Source: [Chlorobium] sp. 445 (GTDB lineage: Bacteria; Bacteroidota; Chlorobiia; Chlorobiales; Thermochlorobacteraceae). Taken from it: a stretch of DNA of 41,168 nt. This document shows, one piece after another, positions 26,801 to 33,837 of the stretch. Position 1 is the first letter of the stretch; each line of letters starts with the position of its first letter. The translations under genes were made by a program, and so were the position numbers. The stretch covers positions 1 to 41,168 of the forward strand of contig NSLH01000007.1 in assembly GCA_002763895.1 (NCBI GenBank), read 5' to 3'. The notes beneath the pieces are model-generated. The model searched no databases. It was not told the origin of the DNA and saw only the letters and a list, made by a program, of their open reading frames with translations.

Positions 26801-27418
26801 AGGAATTGGGGGCAGGTAGTTATTGATAATAGCGTCGCTGATGAACATGTCCGAGTTTGTATCCCACTCCAAGGATTGATACTCAGCGATACCTTCATTG
26901 AACCAGAGCGGAATTTGAATTCTGATGTTGTTTGCAATCGCGGATTGCACCGAGCCGCCGTAAATCATATCATTGACCACAGCGTGAATAAGTTCGTGAT
27001 GAATCACATGGCGAAAACGCCGGTAGTCGCCGTCGTAGGGAATAACGATGCGGTTTTTGTAGAGTTCGGTTACGCCGCCAACCCCTTCCTCGAGATACTC
27101 ACTGATGACGTTGTTCTGCTGGAAATCGTTGTGAGACTTGTAGACAATGAAGGCGATGCGGTTATTGATCTCATAGCGGAAGTCTTTACGAATGGTCGCA
27201 TAGGCTGCTTCGGCCGCATCAGCAGTAAATTTGCCCAAATACTCTCCGCCCTCTGTAAAGTAGACATCAAAGTGCTCAGACTGGATGTAATACCACTCGA
27301 AGTTACGATACTGCACCTTATTTCGACCGAATGCAAAGTACTGTGCTATTGCTTCGAGCGAAAAGGTGTTTAGCGCAAAGAAAATTAGTAGATATGAACT
27401 GAGACGACGAGCGCTCAT
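23891..27418 (-). CDS. Peptidase-MA/TolB-propeller/outer-membrane barrel fusion
   Basis: About 1175 residues. After a signal peptide (SSYLLIFFALNTFSLEAIAQ), residues ~30-290 form a gluzincin peptidase-MA-like domain with HHELIHAV (HELIH at 141-145) and the downstream WFNEGIAEYQS giving the third zinc ligand Glu. Residues ~300-600 carry TolB-type propeller blades (SPDGKKIALAT, SPDGEKLAFIG, SPDGKKIYFSSD, SPDGKRMLFVSD). A disordered linker (SGTKAQSTEGSSENK) follows. The last ~340 residues form a surface-antigen barrel (BamA/TamA-like) with GYDAIWGARGSGIFAFSD, ending YYISLGSDF. The start at 27418 has an AGGG eight bases upstream and leads straight into the signal peptide, so the ATG at 27466 was not used. 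Its function is unknown. Confidence 0.85.
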   Translation of the reverse strand: MSARRLSSYLLIFFALNTFSLEAIAQYFAFGRNKVQYRNFEWYYIQSEHFDVYFTEGGEYLGKFTADAAEAAYATIRKDFRYEINNRIAFIVYKSHNDFQQNNVISEYLEEGVGGVTELYKNRIVIPYDGDYRRFRHVIHHELIHAVVNDMIYGGSVQSAIANNIRIQIPLWFNEGIAEYQSLEWDTNSDMFISDAIINNYLPPIPYLYGYFAYRGGQSVWKFISEKYGREKIAEIMTRLRATRNLDATFRGSLGLSVEELSEKWLREQKVNYWPEIARREDINTIMKRLTDHRKDGSNYNTSPAISPQGDKFAFISDRSGYFDIYVASTLNPKEQRRLVAGQKSPDFEELKILTPGITWSPDGKKIALATKAGEQDAIMFIDVETGKTEKLSFGLDGIFSVDWSPDGEKLAFIGNQDYKSDIYVYNLKTGELINVTNDVFSDADPSWSPDGKKIYFSSDRQNYTLISSVVLPKEKGYRIAQGSTKDVFKMRLHDYSQYDLYELNLETTTLRRLTSTEGVDESSPVISPDGKRMLFVSDRNGVYNIYEMILEGIESFGPLAGATASLEALPATLPQPKVRPITDLLSGIRHISLSRDGTKLLGVGLDYGGFDIYMLRMPFERQVKTTLKNGELEPTNWGKVMVKTQSTKFAENTGLLKNKGAQYQAMIFGDQKIQVAQQSGQLPKATGLTGIDTAKSSGTKAQSTEGSSENKLGFNPRKYVFVEGFDNSVLNTAASKPSKVDSSALMADAPKDSIIISEPRINVKNFVFDRTNLSSLSEKLKESEKRAVAENKPRNALDEDGDYKVKRYRLSFSPDIVYGGAGYDAIWGARGSGIFAFSDLLGNHQISIFTNLQFDLQNSDYGITYAYLANRMDYAFSAFHQARFLGLQNPTNPNFIDFFRFRLYGATLSAQYPLTRFDRFDFSLGYLTLSKENLDGSFGNESVGFFYPAITFTHDDSRPFLYAPIAGTRYAISLSGTAGSRVSFASVLFDYRTYFDFARYYSFVVRFSGAASVGSTPQNYFIGGTENWINRQFENNTIPINSVQDFIFTTPAIPLRGHNFNAQNGTRFALLNTEFRFPFLQALPLGPIPIPLYYIMGTFFADVGVAWSDESRLRFRFRDTPNGTMPYYNDLLAGVGWGIRTVFLGFVVRFDMAWAYYSQGFSEPKYYISLGSDF

Positions 27419-27614
27419 AATATCCCTCACCACTTGAAAAGATTTGCTATGATGCATAGAGTTCAACTTAAAAAAGAAATGTAAAATTTCAAGTTACTCT
27501 TTTGCGGACTTAAGCGCATGCTACGACATCGACGAGTGAGGGGATATCAGGGTTTAAGAAGCAGTCTTCTGGCTCAGGTGCCGATACGCGCACGATGCAC
27601 AATGCAGCACAGCA

Positions 27615-28123
27615 TCAGGTAAATTTTTGCAGAGTATCCAGTCGGCGTAAGAGACGAGCGGGCACACCTGCCACGACAGTGTAGGGGTCAACGTTTTTGG
27701 TTACCACTGCGCCGGCACCAATAATTGCGCCTTCACCAATTGTGATTCCTGCAAGAATAGTTGCCCCGCTGCCAATGCTTGCCCCTTTTTTGACGCGTGT
27801 CGGCACGACTTGCCAATCCGCTTCAGTTTGCATCGAGCCGTCAGGATTGGCGGCACGCGGATACTTGTCGTTGATGAACATCACGCCGTGTCCAATGAAA
27901 CATTCATCTTCAATTGTTACACCTTCACAGATAAAAGTGTGACTTGAAATTTTACAATTCTTACCGATGAATGCATTCTTTTGGATTTCAACGAAGGTGC
28001 CAATTTTCGTGCCGTCACCGATTTGGCAGCCATAGGCATTGACAAAGGCAAATAACTTAACATCTTTGCCTAACTTGACTTGGTTAAGGCGAATAAAATT
28101 TTCTTTGAGATAGCCTCATCCAT
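27615..28123 (-). CDS. Hexapeptide-repeat N-acyltransferase (WbpD/WlbB-like), probable frameshift
   Basis: A left-handed beta-helix acyltransferase. The clear frame reads from about 28105 through KLGKDVKLFAFVNAYGCQIG, IGTFVEIQKNAFIG, CEGVTIEDECFIGHGVMFINDKYPR and IGSGATILAGITIGEGAIIGAGAVV to VAGVPARLLRRL. This matches WbpD/WlbB-type enzymes that N-acetylate UDP-amino sugars. No ATG lies in that frame upstream. The ATG at 28123, 4 bases after the previous stop, gives MDEAISKK before running into another frame, and one extra base around 28095-28102 would join them. The internal ATG-initiated frame from 27884 has lost half the helix and was rejected as a start. Cytoplasmic. Confidence 0.7.
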
Positions 28124-28127
28124 AGCT

Positions 28128-29138
28128 TTAGTCCCGATGAAGTGGAATGATTTTACCCTGCTGCTTGATAGAATACTCCGATGCTTCCAAGATACGCACC
28201 ACATTCAACCCTGCAATTCCATCGGTAATGGGTGTTTTGTTTTCTTTGATGCACTCCACAAAGTGGTGGGCTGCAATTGTAAGCGCTTCGGTTTGGTCAA
28301 GCTTCGGCGCATACATATCGCCAGTGCGATACTGTACCAAGGTTTCATAGACCCCTTCTTTGGTTTTGACCTCAATGCCTTTGTCGTAGACTTTAACTTT
28401 TTCGCTTGTCTCCATATCGTCGTAGAGAATCATTGATTTTGTGCCACCAATCATCACTGTACGAATCTTGACTGGCGCCAGCCAATTGACATGAAAATGC
28501 GCAATGACATCGTTGTCAAAATTCACCGTAAGATAGGCGATGTTCTCTAAGCCATTCCCGACATGGCAACTGCCCACCGCAGAGACAGATACAGGTCGGC
28601 GCTCAATCAAATAGTCCATAATGGAAAGATCATGGGGCGCCAAATCCCAAACGACATTGACATCATGCTGAAAGAGTCCCAAATTCACACGCACAGAATC
28701 AAAGTAGTACAGGTCGCCAATCACTCCTTTATCCATTAGCTCCTTCATTTTGCGCACGGCGCCTGTGTAAATGAAGGTATGGTCGACCATAATTTTGAGA
28801 TTTTTCTTTTCGGCAAGGTTAATCAGGATTTCCGCTTCAGCTACCGTTGCCGTAAAGGGTTTTTCTACCCAGCAGTGTTTGCCTGCTTCAAGCGCTGCAT
28901 GAGCCAGTTTGAAATGCATGGACACTGGTGTTGCTAGAGCTACAATCTCTACATCATCACGGCGCAAAATTTCCTCGTAGGAATCTGACAGTTCAACCTC
29001 AGGAAATTTGCGCTTGATGTTCTCAAGACGCTTCGGATCTTTATCGCAGCCAATCACGCCGTGGATGTCCTCTACACCGAGAAAATTTCGAACTAGATTA
29101 GGTCCCCAGTAGCCCAATCCAATGACAGCAGCTTTCAT
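28128..29138 (-). CDS. Gfo/Idh/MocA-family sugar dehydrogenase (WlbA/WbpB-like)
   Basis: A 336-residue NAD(P)-dependent oxidoreductase. The Rossmann motif VIGLGYWGPNLVRNF is at 5-19; the EKP motif (VEKPFTATVAEA) is at 92-94, and the catalytic region DLAPHDLSIMDYL is present. It resembles WlbA/WbpB, which oxidise UDP-sugar acids at C3. The acyltransferase gene begins 4 bases downstream and is the natural partner in WlbA-WlbB pathways for diacetamido uronic acids. The aminotransferase and epimerase of such pathways are not in the window. Cytoplasmic. It sits in the minus-strand polysaccharide cluster and its distance of 92 bases from the sugar transferase may mark a separate promoter. Confidence 0.88.
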   Translation of the reverse strand: MKAAVIGLGYWGPNLVRNFLGVEDIHGVIGCDKDPKRLENIKRKFPEVELSDSYEEILRRDDVEIVALATPVSMHFKLAHAALEAGKHCWVEKPFTATVAEAEILINLAEKKNLKIMVDHTFIYTGAVRKMKELMDKGVIGDLYYFDSVRVNLGLFQHDVNVVWDLAPHDLSIMDYLIERRPVSVSAVGSCHVGNGLENIAYLTVNFDNDVIAHFHVNWLAPVKIRTVMIGGTKSMILYDDMETSEKVKVYDKGIEVKTKEGVYETLVQYRTGDMYAPKLDQTEALTIAAHHFVECIKENKTPITDGIAGLNVVRILEASEYSIKQQGKIIPLHRD

Positions 29139-29230
29139 TTTGAATGTCGTTTGAGTTGCATAAGTTTTCGCAGCTATGTTTTGTTATGGTAAGATGAGCG
29201 GGATTGCTTTGTCTTCGAGTAGTGAGATTA

Positions 29231-30717
29231 TCAGTATCCACCTTTGGCTAAGAGCATCACAGGCAGGGTTTTGAAAATCAGTTTCAAATCCATCAGAGGC
29301 GACATATTCTCGATATAGTAGAGATCTAAGATGACCATATCGTTGAAGCCGACAGCACTTCTGCCAGAGACTTGCCAGAGACCCGTGCAGCCTGGTGTAA
29401 CCGAGAGGCGGCGTTTGTGCCATGCCTCGTATTCTTCCCACTCGTAAGGCAGGCAGGGTCTTGGACCAACTAGACTCATATCGCCTTTGAGCACATTGAA
29501 GAGTTGGGGCAATTCATCCAGGCTCGTTTTTCTAAGAAAGCGCCCAATTGAAGTTACACGCGGGTCATTGACAATTTTCTTGACTTGTTGAATTTCTCCA
29601 CTTTCGTTGACAATCGTCTTTGAAATTTCTGGATTTGTATGTTTGGCTTCGGCAATGAGTTTTTTTGTAAACTCACGGTGAATTGCATCATCGTTATTGA
29701 CATACATCGTGCGGAATTTGTAGAAACTAAATGGCTTTCCATCCTTCCCAATGCGCGTTTGCTTAAAAAACACGGGACCTTTTGAAGTAAGTTTGATCAG
29801 CACGGCAATAATTGCAAAAGGCACAGCCAGCAGCAGCAGACCAATGAGCGACATGACGATATCAAACACACGTTTGTAGAGTAAAAATGCCATATAGTTA
29901 TGATTTTTCATCATTGAGATGACCGGGATGCCTAAATAACTCTCAATGAAGAGTTTGTTTGGAATAATGTCGTAGAGTTCAGAAGAGACTTTGACTGCTG
30001 CTGTGGTGTTGCGCGCAACATCTATGATTTCCATTAGCCGCTGGTAAGAGATATTGTCTATCACAATTAGGACTTCATCAATATGATAGTGCTCGACGAG
30101 CTTAGGAATGTCGTTAGATGTGCCTAACACGTAAGTATTTTCAAAGACGCGTGAGCCTACAGGCTGTGTATCATCAGCAAACCCTACGACTTCAAACCCG
30201 TGCGTATTATCGAGCATCAAGTTAGCCGCCATCATTCTACCACTCTTACCAGCACCCACAATCAAGACCTTTCGATGAAGAATTTGCTTGCGTGCAAGGA
30301 ATATATAGAGTGCACGAAATACCATCACACGAAAAAGTATCAGACCTATGAGAGCAAATAAACCGAAGTAGCCAATAATCAAGCGGCTATCGACCAGCGA
30401 ATTGCCCTTGAAAAAGAACGCTGCAATAATGAGCCCAAGAATACCATATCCAACAGACTTAAAAATGGCGATAGACTGCTCAACGATGGTCAGAAAGACA
30501 TTGATCTTGTAGAGATTGAAGTGGTGCAAAATCGCTATCCAAATCACGCTGTATGAGGCAACAAATAGTGTCTGTGAAAAAAAGTCCTCGATTGCAAGTA
30601 TCTCTTGCCATGAGAGGTTACTGTATCGCAACGCGACTGCCGCAAAAATGACAGTAGCAACAGAACATAGTCGCAAATTGCCACTAAGTACTTATGCTTG
30701 GGTATTTGTCTGAACAT
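29231..30717 (-). CDS. Polyprenyl-phosphate sugar-1-phosphate transferase (WbaP-type), frameshifted
   Basis: Initiates glycan assembly on undecaprenyl phosphate at the inner membrane. The N-terminus ([20 protein letters not shown] from ATG 30717) and the rest ([16 protein letters not shown] onward) lie in different frames. The junction is a T5 run on the minus strand (30644-30648); T6 restores [10 protein letters not shown]. The N-terminal half has about four membrane segments and a CoA-binding-like Rossmann domain ([19 protein letters not shown]). The C-terminal catalytic domain shows [60 protein letters not shown] and [11 protein letters not shown]. Alternative start MVKKT at 30732 overlaps the preceding stop. 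Total ~495 residues. Confidence 0.85.
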
Positions 30718-30725
30718 AGTTTTTT

Positions 30726-31812
30726 TCACCATCGATTAAGTTCTTGCATCACAGTGTCTTCTACTTTGGTCGTAATGCGGTATGGTGATGAGGCAGGAGT
30801 CCGTTTGCAAAGTTCGATCTTTTCAATATCTGAAATTGCACGAATAAAGCGTATCATTCCATGCGCTTCCATGTCAGCATCTAAGGCGCCCTGCTTGCCG
30901 GCAAAAATGCTGTAGACCGGCACTCCTAAGAGAGCCGCTTCTCGGTTCATGGTCCCGCCACCTGAGATGAGCAGGTCGGAGTGGTGCGCCAAATCCAGCC
31001 CATTGACAGCACGCTTAGGAATGAGAGCACGCGTTCTATCCAGCCCAGCAGATTGAATGACATGCTCGATTTCAGCTTGTTGATCGTGCGTACGTGGTAG
31101 AATCACAGTAAAGACGTCCGCACGCGAAAGCAGTTTTTTGAGCAAGGCAAAAAGGAGTTTGTCACTTTGCTCGTTGTGGTAATTTGCACTTGAAGCTGGC
31201 GGACGCAGTGTGACAATTACTTTGCTTTGGTCAATCGTTATGCTGTTTTCAGACTCTACTTTTTGCCAAAATGCTGCATCAGGTTCGTAGTAATTCAAAT
31301 AAAGTTCCTCTTTGAAGCCCTCATATTTGAGCCGTTTATGCGCCTTGAGCCCGATTTTGTCAAGCGTAACATCTGGAATACGATGTGGGATTAGCACACG
31401 ATCAGAGAGCGTGTTAAAAATGAATGTCTCTGTGTATTCATAGTCGTACATAGTGATGACTGGGATGCGCAGCCGTTTTGCAGCTAACACCATCGTGCGC
31501 GAGCCATGACTGAGCGCAACCGAGATGCGTAGCCCTCGTTTTTGCTGCGCTTCAACATATGCAGCAAGGGCTGCCGCTCTTTGAAGCAAGCCTAGAATCT
31601 TTTTTTACTTTACTTTTACCTCCATGCTCACCGATGACCTCAAACGCCCCAGATAACCCTGCGTTGTGAAGCAACTCTACCGTTTGTGCATGATTGCGCG
31701 CTGTCAACACCACAGGGCGCCCCATCTGCTGACAACGCTTGACGATAGGCACGAAAAGTGGCACATGTGGAGAGTTATCGACATCTATCCAAATGGCACC
31801 CGTGAAATTCAC
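30726..31812 (-). CDS. DUF354-family glycosyltransferase-like protein, frameshifted
   Basis: A DUF354 protein (GT-B-like fold resembling UDP-GlcNAc 2-epimerases) rebuilt from two frames. The first part starts with GTG at 31812 after an AGGAG site and reads IWIDVDNSPHVPLFVPIVKRC to GEHGGKSKVKK. The second continues ILGLLQRAAALAAYVEAQQ, then SHGSRTMVLAAKRLRIPVITMYDYEYTE, IVTLRPPASSAN, and SDLLISGGGTMNREAALLGVPVYSIFAG. The A7 run at 31610-31616 (T7 on the plus strand) should be A6. In polysaccharide clusters DUF354 proteins are usually near glycan-initiating enzymes, as here. Exact reaction is unknown. Its stop overlaps the possible start of the sugar transferase. Confidence 0.82.
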
Positions 31813-31983
31813 AAGAGAGTTTCTCCTAGTTTTTTAGTACTGCATTTCGTTACGAAACTATTTGGGTACGCAGGGGTATAAAGATAAGAAAATTCTTTCA
31901 AACGTTGCGCACAGAGCTTGAGCTTCGTCACAGTGAAACGTTATGCTTGCCGTCCGACATTTGGGCCTGTAAAGCATGAATTT

Positions 31984-32828
31984 ATGCCTCAACCGCTCTT
32001 CTCCTTCGGAATTGTTACTGACATTCAGTATGCCGACCGTGAGCAAATCGGCAGGCTGCGCTTTCGTGAAGTGCCTGAAAAACTGCGCGCTGCAGTGGCA
32101 AGTTGGAATCAGCAGTCGCTCGCCTTTGTCATTCAACTTGGCGATATTGTGCATGGCAATGGTGAAAACACCCCAAATGAATTGAATACCATCGTCTCAC
32201 TCTTAGCAGAAACGCATGCCCCACAGTTTCATGTCATTGGCAATCACTGCCTGAGCGTACCGCTGGAGCGTTTGCTCAGATGGTTTCGAATGGATTTACC
32301 TTACTATGCCTTCTCTCACAATGGATTTAAGTTTATTACGCTTTACGGCATGGATGTCAGTGTCGAAAGTGAAGGTGAAGCCAAGCAAACTGCGCAAGCG
32401 TTCCTTGTCGCAAATCCAACAATGCGCGAGTGGTGCGGCGCACTTGGTGAAGCGCAACTCTCGTGGCTCGAGGCGCAACTGCGCCTTGCTGAAATGCGCT
32501 CTGAGCCAGTTATTTTTTCTGTCACTTTCCTACCCATTGGCACACGACTGATGAAGCACACGGCATCCTTTGGAATTACCAGTGCATTCAAGAGTTGATC
32601 TTCTCCTCGCCCAATACGGTCGCTTGGTTTAATGGTCATTTCCATAAAGGTCGTGATACTGTAGAGCAAGGCGTGCATTTTATCTCGCTTGAAGCCTTAG
32701 TTGAAGCTCCCGCAGCAAGTAATGCTTTCGGGGTCGTGGAGGTTTATGCTGACAAACTCATTGTGCGCGGTGAAGGTGTCATGAAAAACCGCTGGTTAGA
32801 CTTGCGTTTCAGACGGAGGCTGGCGTAA
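31984..32828 (+). CDS. ADPRibase-Mn-like metallophosphoesterase, frameshifted
   Basis: A calcineurin-fold phosphoesterase that looks like Mn2+-dependent ADP-ribose/CDP-alcohol diphosphatase. FGIVTDIQYADRE holds the first metal motif, then FVIQLGDIVHGNGE, GNHCLSVPLERLL (GNHE is GNHC here), and, after a frame change, the CHFPTHWHTTDEAHGILWNYQC motif and NGHFHKGRD. The change lies in T6 at 32513-32518, where T7 gives VIFFCHFPTH. The start at 31984 opens right before the first motif; the longer frame from 31918 has an unrelated leader. ADPRibase-Mn enzymes hydrolyse ADP-ribose, CDP-choline and cyclic ADP-ribose. Its 3' end overlaps the convergent heptosyltransferase gene by 20 bases. Confidence 0.8.
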
Positions 32829-33810
32829 ACGGGCGCACATGCAAAGCCGATACAACCGCTTGCAAGACCGCATGCGTGTCAAGCTCTTGCATGCACTTGA
32901 AATGTTTCTCGGGACAACGTGCTCGCCCAATGTGCGAACATGGACGACACTTTAAGCCCTTGCATTCCAAAAGTTGATAGGGGGCTCGAAAGGGTAAAAA
33001 ACCGAACTCTTTGACTGATGAGCCAAATACAACCACAATCGGTTTTTGAAATGCTGCTGCAATATGCATCAGTCCTGTATCGTTTGTGAAAACTGCATCG
33101 GCTCGCTCGAGCAGTGCCGCTGTCTCAAGCAGTGAGCATTTGCCGGAAAAATCATGCACCAATGACGCTGGTGAAAGCATTGAGCGCAACTTTTCTCCGA
33201 GTGCTGCATCGTCTTTGCCTCCTAGCAGCAGAATTTGAACATCGTGCTTAGCAAGAAGGGCGTTGAGCACCGCTGCTGTTTTTTCAATTGGGAACCGCTT
33301 TGTGAAATGTTTGGCGCCATAACACACTGCTAAAGTCGTTTTGGGTTTAAGGGCTTGTGCTGCCATGTGTCGTTCCGCATCACTCAAAAAGATGTCGCAT
33401 CCTTTGCCATCGTCTTCAATTCCAAAAGCACGGCAAGCCTCAAGGTAGCGCAGCGCTACAGGCACGGCATCAGAGAGCAGATTCCATTTGAACTTGACGA
33501 GCAGAAATTTTTTCCAATTTTCTTTGCGGTATTGTGCAATCTGCGTGGCAGATTTGCGTCGTAGCCAGCGTGAGCGACGGCTATTTTGCAAGTCGATGCA
33601 TAAATCGTACTTCTTTGGTTGAAACTCTTCTACGGCATAGACCTGCGAGAGATAGGGATTGTAGCGCAGCAGTTCGACAAAATTAGCACGTGTGAGAAAA
33701 TCAATTTGGGCTGTTGGGAATCGCATACGCACTTGGCGAATAATCGGTGTTGTGAGCACAATGTCGCCAATCGAGCTTAAGCGAATGATGAGGATGCGCT
33801 CTATTGCCAT
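32809..33810 (-). CDS. Glycosyltransferase family 9 (heptosyltransferase-like)
   Basis: A 333-residue GT9 enzyme of the LPS heptosyltransferase type. N-terminal ILIIRLSSIGDIVLTTPIIRQVR is the family opening (acceptor-site Asp in GDIV). The donor-binding domain has LAVCYGAKHFTKRFPIEKTAAVL, LLGGKDDAALGEKL and the signature ADAVFTNDTGLMHIAAAFQKPIVVVFG. It usually transfers L,D-heptose or a related sugar from ADP-sugar to lipid A core. It starts 28 bases after the GAF/SpoIIE protein gene, so the two may be co-transcribed. Cytoplasmic or peripheral. The C-terminus has a Cys-rich stretch (LKCRPCSHIGRARCPEKHFKCM), common in GT9 relatives. Confidence 0.9.
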   Translation of the reverse strand: MAIERILIIRLSSIGDIVLTTPIIRQVRMRFPTAQIDFLTRANFVELLRYNPYLSQVYAVEEFQPKKYDLCIDLQNSRRSRWLRRKSATQIAQYRKENWKKFLLVKFKWNLLSDAVPVALRYLEACRAFGIEDDGKGCDIFLSDAERHMAAQALKPKTTLAVCYGAKHFTKRFPIEKTAAVLNALLAKHDVQILLLGGKDDAALGEKLRSMLSPASLVHDFSGKCSLLETAALLERADAVFTNDTGLMHIAAAFQKPIVVVFGSSVKEFGFLPFRAPYQLLECKGLKCRPCSHIGRARCPEKHFKCMQELDTHAVLQAVVSALHVRPFTPASV

Positions 33811-33837
33811 AGCCTTGCGTGTCAGTATTTAGAAAAA

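Noticed and set aside
26540-27373. 277-residue plus-strand frame
   Set aside because: Antisense shadow of the giant peptidase gene, whose domains and ribosome site are clear.
28123-28130. Acyltransferase starting from an internal ATG (27884)
   Set aside because: That would delete about half of the beta-helix, whereas the ATG at 28123 sits 4 bases after the upstream stop.
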